A DNA stretch of 64,000 nt, taken from positions 744,001 to 808,000 of the forward strand of contig NZ_JASKUT010000002.1 of NCBI RefSeq assembly GCF_030167925.1. Direction: 5' to 3'. The notes below the pieces were generated by a model. That model was given only the letters and a program-made list of their open reading frames with translations, made no database searches and was not told the DNA's origin. Position 1 is the stretch's first letter. Each line of letters opens with the position of its first letter. This document shows positions 26,355 through 34,311 of the stretch, piece after piece. The stretch is from Paenibacillus silviterrae (GTDB lineage: Bacteria; Bacillota; Bacilli; Paenibacillales; NBRC-103111). Position numbers and translations under genes: made by a program.

Positions 26355-27392
26355 GTGTTGGAGCAAATGGCGTTGTTCGTGTCGGGTCAGGAGGGGTATC
26401 ATACGTACCGCATCCCTTCGTTGCTGGTGACGGAGAGAGGTACGGTGCTGGCCTTCTGTGAGGCCCGAAAGAACGGTGGAGGCGATGCCGGAGACATTGA
26501 TTTGGCGCTTCGGCGAAGCTTTGACCACGGCATCACATGGGAGCCGTATCGGATTATTGCCGATCTGGGCCCAGATACCGTCGGTAATCCGTGTGCAGTA
26601 CAGGACCGGGATACCGGAACGATCTGGCTGCTGCTGTGCCGGAATGCGGAGGACGGCCATGAGAAGGACATACTGGCAGGCAGAGCGACACGCGAGGTGC
26701 TTGTCATGAGAAGCGATGACGACGGAGAAACGTGGTCAGAGCCGAAGGAGATTACATCTTCGGTGAAGCGCCCCGAATGGACGTGGTATGCCACCGGCCC
26801 TTGCCATGCCGTGCAGCTGAAGAGCGGGCGTATGATCGTTCCGTGCAATCATGCCGTGCTTCAGCCGGAGGAGGAGCGCTCCGGTCCCTATACTGCACAT
26901 GTCATTTACAGCGACGATCATGGGGAGAGCTGGCAGCTGTGCGGCATCATCGGGGAGAATACAAACGAGTGTACCTTGGCGGAGCTTGCCGACGGCACGG
27001 TTTACATGAATATGCGAAGCTATCACGGCCGCAATCGGCGTGCAGTCGCCACCAGTAGGGACGGAGGACTGACGTGGTCGGAAATTGCAATCGATGAGGC
27101 GTTGGTCGAGCCGGTCTGCCAAGCCAGCGTGCTGTCGGTCGGGCAAGGGGGACTCTTGTTCTCTAACCCGGCCAGCACCTCGCGCGAGAGGCTGACCGTG
27201 CAATCAAGCCGGGACGGCGGCAAGACCTGGGCTATTATGCAGGAGCTGCATCCCGGCCCCGCAGCCTATTCGGATTTGGCCCTTGCCGGAGACGGTACCG
27301 TTCTTTGTCTGTATGAATGCGGGGAGCAGCGTCCCTACGAGCGGATCACGCTTGCCCGATTTCCCTTAAGGAAGGAGTTTCATGCCGAATGA
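26355..27392 (+). CDS. Exo-alpha-sialidase, cytoplasmic (GH33-like, BNR repeats)
   Basis: A 345-aa sialidase without a signal peptide. The arginine-bearing YRIPSLL motif is at about residues 16-22, and at least five Asp-box (SxDxGxxW) repeats follow: SFDHGITW, SDDDGETW, SDDHGESW, SRDGGLTW and SRDGGKTW. A late AYSDLALAGDGT segment holds the likely nucleophile-region tyrosine. The GTG start has AAGGAG 8-9 bp upstream. Being intracellular, it would act on sialylated oligosaccharides taken up whole by the preceding ABC system. Its stop overlaps an ATG that seems to be the original start of the next sialidase (ATGA). Confidence 0.9.
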   Translation: MLEQMALFVSGQEGYHTYRIPSLLVTERGTVLAFCEARKNGGGDAGDIDLALRRSFDHGITWEPYRIIADLGPDTVGNPCAVQDRDTGTIWLLLCRNAEDGHEKDILAGRATREVLVMRSDDDGETWSEPKEITSSVKRPEWTWYATGPCHAVQLKSGRMIVPCNHAVLQPEEERSGPYTAHVIYSDDHGESWQLCGIIGENTNECTLAELADGTVYMNMRSYHGRNRRAVATSRDGGLTWSEIAIDEALVEPVCQASVLSVGQGGLLFSNPASTSRERLTVQSSRDGGKTWAIMQELHPGPAAYSDLALAGDGTVLCLYECGEQRPYERITLARFPLRKEFHAE

Positions 27393-27405
27393 TTCGTAAC
27401 CGGGT

Positions 27406-30087
27406 TTGGTTGGTTGTGTGGTTTGGTCTCTACTGGCCGGTGTCCCCACCTCCTTGGCAAGCGGCAACACAGATGCGGACCCTCATAGCCGGAACATGCC
27501 GTATTTCACCAATACGGATTTGTACGTATCCGGCACGGAAGGTTATCATACGTTCCGGATTCCCTCTCTCCTGACGACCAAGTCAGGGACCTTGCTCGCC
27601 TTCGCTGAAGGGCGGAAGAACAGCGCCTCGGATACGGGGGACATTGATCTGGTGTTGAAACGCAGCTTCGATCAGGGACGAACCTGGCAGCCGCTGCAGT
27701 TGGTCTGCGATGACGGGCCGAATACATGCGGCAACCCGACGCCGGTGCAGGATGAAAGCACGGGCCGGATTTGGCTGTTCATGACCCACAATTACGGCGA
27801 GGATACGATTGAGGAAATCAACAGCGGCACCGGCCGGGGCGTGCGGACGATCTGGAGCACGTATAGCGATGACGACGGGGAGACCTGGTCACCGCTCGTC
27901 AACCGGTTCGAGGAAGTGCAGCCGGCCAGTACGCGATGGGACGCTACCGGTCCGGGCATCGGCATCCAGCTTCGGCATGGCCCCGCGCAAGGACGGCTTG
28001 TCATTCCGGCAATAGGCCGGAACATCCAAAGCGATGACCACGGCGCAACGTGGTACCAAAGCGGCCGACTGCCGGGAGGGCTCAATGAAGCGACGGTGGT
28101 TGAGCTGTCGGACGGGACGTTGATGCGCAACGACCGTCTGTCGAGCAACCAGCACCTGAAACGGCGCGGCATCTCGACCAGTCCGGACCAAGGGGCGACC
28201 TGGTCGCCGATTACGTACGACCCGGTATTGATCGACCCGATCTGTGAGGCCAGCATCGTCAGATACAAGCCGGCGGATAACGCGGAAGGGAACCGCATGC
28301 TGCTGTTTGCCAATCCCGCCGACCAGAACCGCCGGGAGAATATGACGGTGCGCATCAGCTATGATGACGGCCAAACCTGGACGACCTCCAAGACGGTGTA
28401 TAAGGGACACTCGGCCTATTCATCGTTATCTGTTCTGCCTGACGGGAAGGGGGCGCTCCTCTTTGAGGGCGGTGAGTTTACGCCGTATGACAAGATTATG
28501 TTCGCTGTATTCAACATGGAATGGTTTGACGTAGAAGAGCCGGATCTGGACGGTCTGCTGCTGTCCGAGGGTGCACTAACTCCCGGCTTCCGGGGGGATA
28601 TCGGCTCCTATGAATTGGAGCTTTATACGGGAACGGAGCACTTGACCGTAACCCCAGTAACATCCAACGGGGGAATCGCTATTACGATAAATGGAGAGCC
28701 TGTCTCTGCCGGAATGCCCCGAACGATTCAGCTGAACGGTTTGGATGCGATTCGCATCGAAGCAAAACTGAAGGACCGCATTCGGGTTTACACCATTGGG
28801 ATTCAGCGCTCAAGACCGATGCCGGAGCTTCTGCTGCACTGGGATTTTGACAAGCTCGGCGCGAACGGCGAAATTGTGGATGTGACGGGGAAAGGACATA
28901 CGGGCGTTTTAAGCAGCGGGGCTTTGGTACAGCCGGGTCATGCGGGTTCTGGACTTTATTTGAACGGCCAGAGGGCCTTTGCAGAAATGACCCGTGCGGA
29001 GGACCTGCATACAGGCACAGACGACTTCTCCTTTGCCGTATGGGTGAAGCCGGAGGCGCTGTTCCAGCAGCGGCATATCATCTACTGGTACGGTCTGGCG
29101 GGCAAGGGCTTGCCCCAGTGGTGGTTCTCCGTAGAGAAGAACGGTGCGGTCCGGATGAATATGACGGGTGTCCCACTGGAGCGGGAGGTGGGTATAGCCA
29201 CCATTGCCGGCATGGTGAAACCGGGCGTATGGACGCATCTGGCGGCCGTCCGGGACGGCTCCGTGAATAAAATCTACGTGAACGGCGAATTGGCAGCAAC
29301 GTCCGCACAATATGACAGCAGTCAAATGAGCATAACGAATCTTCAATCCCCGCCACGCGTCGGCTTTGACAAAGGTACGGTGGCAAACCGGGATTGGAAA
29401 GGGCATTTGGATGATGTGCGCTTCTACAGACACTCGCTGAGTGCGGCCAAAGTACGAGAGCTTTATCTTCAGTACGATGTGAGCAAGCCTGTGACCCTAG
29501 CGGCCTTGAGCCCTTCGGTGCCAAACGGCGCCGAAGGGTGGTATACCACGGATGTATCGGTTACGATGTCCGTATACGATGAATTCTCCGGCCCGGCCCG
29601 TACGGAATACCGGTTGAACGGCGGGGCTTGGTCGGTCTATTCCGCACCGTTGACGGTGAATAACGAGGGCCAGCAACTGCTCGAGTACCGCAGTATAGAT
29701 CTCGCCGGGAACGTGGAGGATAGTCAACTACTCAAGCTCAGCATAGACAAGACAGCTCCGACGCTCGAGGTTACCCCGAATCGAACGGAGCTGTGGCCGC
29801 CGAATCGTCAATGGGTGCCGGTCGAGATGAGCATATCGGCAGCGGACAGCGGCTCCGGTGTACATTCGGTGAAGCTGGTGTCCGTTACCTGCAGTGAGGG
29901 AGAAGCGTTAGAATATGTCCGGGATGCGGAGCCGGGTACAGACGACCGCACCTTCCTGCTGCTAGCGGATCGCAACGGCTCCGGGTCTGGGCGCGTGTAT
30001 ACCGTCGAATATGCGGTAAAGGACCTCGCCGGACACGAAACGCGCAAAACCGCCGACATCCTTGTCCCGCATGACAGGTCAAAATAG
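27406..30087 (+). CDS. Secreted multidomain sialidase; signal-peptide region apparently frameshifted
   Basis: Extracellular exo-alpha-sialidase of about 890 aa. Domains in order: a BNR sialidase (about 30-370, with FRIPSLL, Asp boxes SFDQGRTW, SDDDGETW, SDDHGATW and SYDDGQTW, and AYSSLSVLPDG), a cadherin-like sandwich (about 378-465), a LamG/concanavalin-like domain (about 470-690, LLLHWDFDKLG and DDVRFYRHSLSAAKV) and an OmpL47-like plus a C-terminal Ig-like module (about 705-890). The extra modules probably bind glycans or cell surfaces. The frame used here opens only at TTG 27406, with no charged N-region. The coupled ATG at 27389 reads MIRNRVWLVV in another frame, and one added base near 27415 would join them into a normal signal peptide ending SLAS. 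Confidence 0.82.
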   Translation: MVGCVVWSLLAGVPTSLASGNTDADPHSRNMPYFTNTDLYVSGTEGYHTFRIPSLLTTKSGTLLAFAEGRKNSASDTGDIDLVLKRSFDQGRTWQPLQLVCDDGPNTCGNPTPVQDESTGRIWLFMTHNYGEDTIEEINSGTGRGVRTIWSTYSDDDGETWSPLVNRFEEVQPASTRWDATGPGIGIQLRHGPAQGRLVIPAIGRNIQSDDHGATWYQSGRLPGGLNEATVVELSDGTLMRNDRLSSNQHLKRRGISTSPDQGATWSPITYDPVLIDPICEASIVRYKPADNAEGNRMLLFANPADQNRRENMTVRISYDDGQTWTTSKTVYKGHSAYSSLSVLPDGKGALLFEGGEFTPYDKIMFAVFNMEWFDVEEPDLDGLLLSEGALTPGFRGDIGSYELELYTGTEHLTVTPVTSNGGIAITINGEPVSAGMPRTIQLNGLDAIRIEAKLKDRIRVYTIGIQRSRPMPELLLHWDFDKLGANGEIVDVTGKGHTGVLSSGALVQPGHAGSGLYLNGQRAFAEMTRAEDLHTGTDDFSFAVWVKPEALFQQRHIIYWYGLAGKGLPQWWFSVEKNGAVRMNMTGVPLEREVGIATIAGMVKPGVWTHLAAVRDGSVNKIYVNGELAATSAQYDSSQMSITNLQSPPRVGFDKGTVANRDWKGHLDDVRFYRHSLSAAKVRELYLQYDVSKPVTLAALSPSVPNGAEGWYTTDVSVTMSVYDEFSGPARTEYRLNGGAWSVYSAPLTVNNEGQQLLEYRSIDLAGNVEDSQLLKLSIDKTAPTLEVTPNRTELWPPNRQWVPVEMSISAADSGSGVHSVKLVSVTCSEGEALEYVRDAEPGTDDRTFLLLADRNGSGSGRVYTVEYAVKDLAGHETRKTADILVPHDRSK

Positions 30088-30157
30088 AGCCACATTCAAA
30101 TCTCGTATTTTGTGCTATACTAGCAGAAAAAGGTATGCTTGGAAGGAGCACAGCAAT

Positions 30158-30634
30158 ATGATATTGGGTGACATCAGGTTTTGGGAGAAGGAAAAGGGCG
30201 CTTTATCTCCAGTGTTTCAGAAGGCGATTGATTTTCTCCAATCCCGTGATCTCGGGCAGCTGGAGCTGGGGAAATACGAAATTATGGGTGATGACATGTT
30301 TGCCTTGGTGCAGGAGCTCATTGCCGTCAAGCCCGGCGAAAGAAAATCGGAATGTCATGCCAAGTATGTCGATCTGCAATATTTGGTTCAAGGCGGGGAA
30401 GAGCGCATTTATGTAGCGCGGGCATCTGAGAACAACGTAGCGGTGGAAGACCGGCTGGCGGATAACGATTATCTCTTATTCGATGAGGTGGAGAACGAGA
30501 TGGAGATCCGTTTGAAGCCAGGCATGTTTGCTATATTTTTCCCGGCAGATTTGCACCGTCCGGGCTGCAGTCCCGTAGGCGGCGAGAAGCTGAAGAAGGT
30601 CGTGTTTAAGATCAATTCCGCACTGCTTTCCTAA
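30158..30634 (+). CDS. YhcH/YjgK/YiaL family protein (sialic acid catabolism accessory)
   Basis: A small cupin-fold protein (158 aa). E. coli YhcH belongs to the nan regulon, and the family has been linked to anomerase-type handling of sialic acid or related sugars. Typical motifs are KSECHAKYVDLQYLVQGGEE (metal-ligand region), LFDEVENEMEIRL and MFAIFFPADLHRPGC. I chose ATG 30158 with GGAAGGAG upstream; an in-frame ATG 96 bp earlier lies in the sialidase gene. TATACT at 30116-30121 may be a minor promoter. It ends the sialic-acid gene set, with a strong terminator after it. Confidence 0.9.
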   Translation: MILGDIRFWEKEKGALSPVFQKAIDFLQSRDLGQLELGKYEIMGDDMFALVQELIAVKPGERKSECHAKYVDLQYLVQGGEERIYVARASENNVAVEDRLADNDYLLFDEVENEMEIRLKPGMFAIFFPADLHRPGCSPVGGEKLKKVVFKINSALLS

Positions 30635-30649
30635 TCATTGATACTTATG

Positions 30650-30702
30650 AAGAGGGCTTTCCTTACGGGTCTTACGGGACCGGAGGAAAGCCTTCTTTTT
30701 TA
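30650..30702 (+). terminator. Intrinsic terminator at the end of the sialic-acid operon
   Basis: Outer stem AAGAGGGCTTTCC / GGAAAGCCTTCTT with an inner GGTC / GACC hairpin, followed by a T-run (TTCTTTTTT). It lies 16 bp after the YhcH-type gene. Confidence 0.85.
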
Positions 30703-30830
30703 TAAGTTTTGAGCGGAGCTCAAGAATTCTAATGTTTCAAGAAAAGCTTCCTCTTGATCACGAATGTACTTCCCTGAGAGGGCTTCGATAGAAGCTTTTC
30801 TTATTTTATCAACTGTATGCGAGAGACGGG

Positions 30831-32120
30831 TCAGAGTGTCATACTCCCGGATTTTTCCTTGCTTGGTTTGCCTCGGGACCAGATGACGACGGGTACCAGG
30901 AGGAGTGCCATAATGCCGCCCGCAAGGGAGAGGGCCGCATAACTGGAGTTTGCTACAACGATACCGGAGAGGGCACCGCTTGATGCTCCGACCAAGGCAA
31001 TCAGTACATCTATGGCGCCTTGTGTTTTGGCACGATTAGCCGGTTGAGTGGCATCAATGATGATCGCGGTTCCGCTAATCAAGCCAAAGTTCCAGCCAAG
31101 CCCGAGAAGAACCAGCGCGACGATCAAGCCGAGCATGGAATCGGCCGGTACGGCTGCTGAGGTTATTCCTGCAGCGAGAAGCACCGCACCGGAAGCAAGC
31201 GACATGGCTGTGCGTCCGATTTTGTCAACAAGCATACCCGTCACGAGGGAGGGAAGGAACATCGCGGCAATATGAAGGCTGATGACTAAGCCTACCTCGC
31301 TTAATCCGTGACCGTGATGCTTCATGTGAATAGGCGTCATTGTCATGATGGCAATCATCACGACTTGAGTTAAAAGCATTACCGTTGTGCCGACCCAGAT
31401 CCCCCGGGTGCCGGTAACGGGTGAATTCGAACGGATATCGGTAGTGCCGTCTTGCTCCTTGTTCGATTTCTGCGCCTCGGCAAGATCTTTCGCCACGAGG
31501 AACGGATCGGGACGCAGGAAGAAATGCAAAATCAGGCCTGCCAGGATAAAAGCAGCGGCTGCCAGAATGAAAGGACCGGCCAAGGCGGGGATTCCTAGCG
31601 ACTCGGCGAATCGACCCATGACATTGACTAAGTTAGGTCCTCCCACTGCCCCTAAAGTCGTGGAAACCATAGCAATACTTACGGCGGTTGCCCTTTGCGT
31701 CGGTTTAGCCAAATCCGTGCCTGCATAACGTGCTTGCAGGTTCGTAGACGTTCCGGCGCCGTAGACTAAAAGTGAAAGGAAGAGCAAGGGAATCTGATGA
31801 GCAGCCGTTGCGGCCACAACTCCTGCAGCTCCCAGCCCGCCGGCAATAAAACCGGCCGCAAGTCCTAATCTGCGCCCGTAATGCTGTGACAGCCGCCCGA
31901 CTAAATAGGCGGATAATGCCGAGCCAAGAGTAACCAGCGCGGCAGGAATGCCCGCGAAGCTGTCATTCCCGAGCAGGTCCTGTACGATTAATGCTCCGAC
32001 GGTTACTCCTGCCGCTAGCCCTGCGCCTCCGAAGATTTGGGAAATGACGACGATAAGCAGTGTTCGTTTATAAAGTCGTTCCCGCCATTCTGAAGAATTC
32101 ATCTTATCTGAAGGTAACAC
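30831..32120 (-). CDS. MFS transporter
   Basis: A 429-aa major facilitator permease with about 12 membrane helices. The loop 2-3 motif is VGRLSQHYGRRLGLAAG, and a second copy in the C-terminal half reads LVDKIGRTAMSLASG. The N-terminus is hydrophilic for only 15 residues, and a charged loop of about 30 residues separates the halves. The start is GTG with AGGAGGTG 7 bp upstream. It is the second gene after an ArsR-rhodanese regulator, separated by 13 bp. Export of a toxic anion or sulfur compound under control of that regulator is plausible; the substrate cannot be assigned. Confidence 0.88.
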   Translation of the reverse strand: MLPSDKMNSSEWRERLYKRTLLIVVISQIFGGAGLAAGVTVGALIVQDLLGNDSFAGIPAALVTLGSALSAYLVGRLSQHYGRRLGLAAGFIAGGLGAAGVVAATAAHQIPLLFLSLLVYGAGTSTNLQARYAGTDLAKPTQRATAVSIAMVSTTLGAVGGPNLVNVMGRFAESLGIPALAGPFILAAAAFILAGLILHFFLRPDPFLVAKDLAEAQKSNKEQDGTTDIRSNSPVTGTRGIWVGTTVMLLTQVVMIAIMTMTPIHMKHHGHGLSEVGLVISLHIAAMFLPSLVTGMLVDKIGRTAMSLASGAVLLAAGITSAAVPADSMLGLIVALVLLGLGWNFGLISGTAIIIDATQPANRAKTQGAIDVLIALVGASSGALSGIVVANSSYAALSLAGGIMALLLVPVVIWSRGKPSKEKSGSMTL

Positions 32121-32133
32121 TAGTAAGCACCTC

Positions 32134-32805
32134 CTATCCCATTAAATGATGCTGCTCGGCAAACTGCCGCCATTCGAGTACGCTCTCCATCAGATGAAAA
32201 GCGTTATACCCTTCTCTTTTCAGTAGCTCCGCTGCCTGCGCCGACTGAAGGCAATACGGCCCGCGGCAGTAAGCGACAATATCCTTACGGGTTGGCAGCG
32301 CAGCAAGATGCTGCTCCAGCTCCTCAAACGGTACGCTAATCGCCCCGGGAATATGATTCGCTTCGTATTCATCTCTCGGCCGAACATCGAGCAGCAAGAC
32401 TTCGCCTTTCTCCATTCGCCGCTTTAATTCCTCCATGGAGATAGGCTCCATCGGGGCATGGTGCTCGAGCACCTCCGTTTTGATCTGCTTGATCTCCACC
32501 AGCTGCCGCTCACTCAATCGGTGCAGGGACAACATAAAATCGGCGACCGCCTCGTCTACGAGCTCATAAATGACATAAGTGCCTCTTTTCGTAAATCGAA
32601 CGAGTCTCGCTTCGTGGAGTATTTGCAAATGCTGCGATACGTTTGCCATGCTCATCCCCGTTTGGCTCGCCAGCAACTCTACCGCTTTAGGACCTTGCGC
32701 AAGCAGGTCAAGCAGCTCCAACCGCTTCGGGCTGGACAGGCTTTTGCCGATTCGGGCGAATTCTTGATAAAGTCGGTCCTTCCATATTCTCTCGATCGAG
32801 CCCAT
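32134..32805 (-). CDS. ArsR family regulator fused to a rhodanese domain
   Basis: A 223-aa fusion. The N-terminal ArsR winged helix (about residues 15-95; LASQTGMSMANVSQHLQILH, then the wing FTKRGTYVIYEL) joins a C-terminal rhodanese domain (about 118-215; LLLDVRPRDEYEANHIPGAI). Its active-site loop is YCRGPYC, with the catalytic Cys at CRGP and a second Cys three residues on. Such fusions probably sense sulfane sulfur or redox state through persulfidation. It precedes the MFS gene by 13 bp, so the pair forms an operon. A TATTCAA-N8-TTGAATA inverted repeat lies 17 bp upstream of the start codon. Confidence 0.9.
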   Translation of the reverse strand: MGSIERIWKDRLYQEFARIGKSLSSPKRLELLDLLAQGPKAVELLASQTGMSMANVSQHLQILHEARLVRFTKRGTYVIYELVDEAVADFMLSLHRLSERQLVEIKQIKTEVLEHHAPMEPISMEELKRRMEKGEVLLLDVRPRDEYEANHIPGAISVPFEELEQHLAALPTRKDIVAYCRGPYCLQSAQAAELLKREGYNAFHLMESVLEWRQFAEQHHLMG

Positions 32806-32821
32806 GCCGTATCACCTCAAC

Positions 32822-32843
32822 TATTCAATAAAGTACTTGAATA
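32822..32843 (-). promoter_or_regulatory. Inverted repeat, candidate ArsR operator
   Basis: TATTCAA at 32822-32828 and TTGAATA at 32837-32843 form a perfect inverted repeat with an 8-bp spacer. Partial AT-rich extension follows on one side. ArsR/SmtB proteins bind AT-rich dyads of this kind near promoters. It lies just upstream of the ArsR-rhodanese start, so autorepression is the simplest reading. Confidence 0.55.
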
Positions 32844-33017
32844 TAATAAAGTATAGTTTCAGCTGGATGGAAAAGTCAATTACAAATGTTCCGATTCGCG
32901 AGGCTGCTGCGGCGGAACAGCGAAACATTGCTATGCACACAAGGCAGCTTATACTATAATTACCAGTGTATAGGTAACGTGCCATCATTGACTTACAGTT
33001 TTCAAGGAGGTCTGCAC

Positions 33018-33341
33018 ATGAAGCGCTACGGGAGCGTCATTAAGGTAAGAGAGGAAAAGCTGGAGGAATACAAACGGCTGCATGCGAGCGTATGGCCAGG
33101 TGTTCTGAATATGATCCATGCCTGCAATATTCGCAATTATTCGATTTACTACAAGGATGGGTATTTATTCAGCTATTTCGAATATCATGGAGAGGATTAC
33201 GAGGCGGATATGGCCAAAATGGCCGCCGACCCGGAAACCCGGAGATGGTGGGAATTGTGCGACCCATGCCAGGAACCGCTGGAAACACGGAAAGAAGGCG
33301 AATGGTGGGCGGAAATGGAAGAAGTGTTTCATACCGATTAA
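33018..33341 (+). CDS. rhaM: L-rhamnose mutarotase family protein
   Basis: A small (107 aa) ferredoxin-like-fold enzyme that interconverts alpha and beta anomers of L-rhamnose. The family pattern is clear: YKRLHASVWPGVLNMIHACNIRNYSI-like (shown: YKRLHASVWPGVLNMI), YFEYHGEDYEADMAKMA and the C-terminal WWELCDPCQEPL with EGEWWAEMEEVFH. The active-site His of LHASVWP is present. I chose ATG 33018 because AAGGAGG lies 7 bp upstream; longer frames have no start signal. It is monocistronic here, with no rhamnose kinase or isomerase nearby, and a terminator follows. Confidence 0.9.
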   Translation: MKRYGSVIKVREEKLEEYKRLHASVWPGVLNMIHACNIRNYSIYYKDGYLFSYFEYHGEDYEADMAKMAADPETRRWWELCDPCQEPLETRKEGEWWAEMEEVFHTD

Positions 33342-33344
33342 GGT

Positions 33345-33386
33345 AAGAGCGGGGTTGACGGGAAGAGGTCAGCCTCGCTCTTTTTT
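33345..33386 (+). terminator. Intrinsic terminator after the mutarotase gene
   Basis: AAGAGCGGGGTTGAC pairs with GTCAGCCTCGCTCTT (8-nt loop), followed by six T. It lies three bases from the stop of the convergent membrane-protein gene. Confidence 0.85.
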
Positions 33387-33388
33387 CT

Positions 33389-33859
33389 TCATACGGCTTT
33401 ATATTTCATGATGACCATCAATCCGGCGAGAGCTGTGAGTGCAAGCAGCAAAATCATATATAGCGGCAAGAAGCACCAAGCAATGAAGAACCATGCAAGC
33501 AGCAATGAAACCGGGCTGGTGGCTCTAAGTAACAGGTACATCCGCTTACCCATCCCGGATCGGTTCAAAGGGGTCGCTTCGATCAGAAGGAGCAAAGGGT
33601 TACAGATCGTCCCGAACAGCAAAGGAATGATGACATACAAAGGAAATGCCGTTTGCAAAGCAGATTCCAGTAAATAGACCAAAGCTGCGGCAAAGGCTTG
33701 AGTGAAAAAATCCAAGTGCGCCGATTTCAGCTTACGCGGATTCGTGAAAAGCTTCGTCCAGGAGGGAGAGTTTTGGTAATGCACAGCCGCCAGCGGAAGC
33801 GACAGGATCAAGCCCAGCATGAATGAAAACAATCCCCATTGTAGTAGTTGAATCGTCAT
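33389..33859 (-). CDS. Small integral membrane protein, unknown function
   Basis: A 156-aa protein with about four predicted membrane helices: MTIQLLQWGLFSFMLGLIL at the N-terminus, AAALVYLLESALQTAFPLYVIIPLLFG in the middle and two C-terminal segments. A basic loop (RKLKSAH and NRSGMGKRMY) lies between them. I took ATG 33859, which has GGAG upstream; the longer open frame to 34105 has no ribosome site and runs through non-coding-looking sequence. I do not recognise the family. It converges with the mutarotase gene and has no obvious partner. Confidence 0.65.
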   Translation of the reverse strand: MTIQLLQWGLFSFMLGLILSLPLAAVHYQNSPSWTKLFTNPRKLKSAHLDFFTQAFAAALVYLLESALQTAFPLYVIIPLLFGTICNPLLLLIEATPLNRSGMGKRMYLLLRATSPVSLLLAWFFIAWCFLPLYMILLLALTALAGLMVIMKYKAV

Positions 33860-34219
33860 ATTCAATCTCCTTTTCAGTGAATTTTCTAATGTCGATGAAC
33901 ACAGCTTATCATTCATGCCGTGCAAACAACGCGCAAATAATGAAACGTCTGCCGCAAAATACTGCGCTGTCCACGCAAAAATTTTTTGCAGCTTAACGAA
34001 TAATCCTTGGGAAAACAGCCATAATAAACTTCGACGGTGAGAGAGAGGTGTGGTTCCGTTGAATGCTTCAACGAATACAGCCGTAGAAGGAGTTATTGAA
34101 ACCAAATAGAAGCGAGGGGATGTGCCAAAGAGACGTTATTGTAGTATCCTAACTGCAATAAGTTGATGAGGTTACCTGAGTGTTCGAATGGTTCAAAACA
34201 AATTCATCACTTCACCGTC
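33860..34219. other. 360-bp intergenic region with a possible 16-codon leader ORF
   Basis: No full-size gene. On the plus strand GAGAGAGGTG precedes TTG 34059, opening a 16-codon frame to TAG 34107-34109 (peptide MNASTNTAVEGVIETK). A compact terminator follows at 34220, so a short transcript of about 200 nt is possible. No riboswitch family was recognised. Confidence 0.3.
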
Positions 34220-34245
34220 AGGGACTCCGCAAGGAGTCCTTTTTA
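34220..34245 (+). terminator. Plus-strand intrinsic terminator without an upstream annotated gene
   Basis: GGACTCC-GCAA-GGAGTCC followed by five T and A. No plus-strand gene of normal size precedes it after 33341, which suggests a small RNA or leader transcript. Confidence 0.75.
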
Positions 34246-34257
34246 CAATGAATAAAT

Positions 34258-34306
34258 GGAAAAAAAAGGGGCGATCACTCCAGTGGAATACCTGGAAGCG
34301 ACCGCC
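34258..34306 (-). terminator. Intrinsic terminator of the sstT gene
   Basis: Read on the minus strand, GGCGGTCGCTTCCAG pairs with CTGGAGTGATCGCC (about 8-nt loop), followed by CC and seven T. It starts six bases after the sstT stop. Confidence 0.85.
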
Positions 34307-34311
34307 GTGAA

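Noticed and set aside
34120..34152. Ten-codon frame ATG TGC ... TAA downstream of the leader-like ORF
   Set aside because: The purine-rich stretch abuts the ATG, so ribosome spacing is wrong, and ten codons carry no other support.
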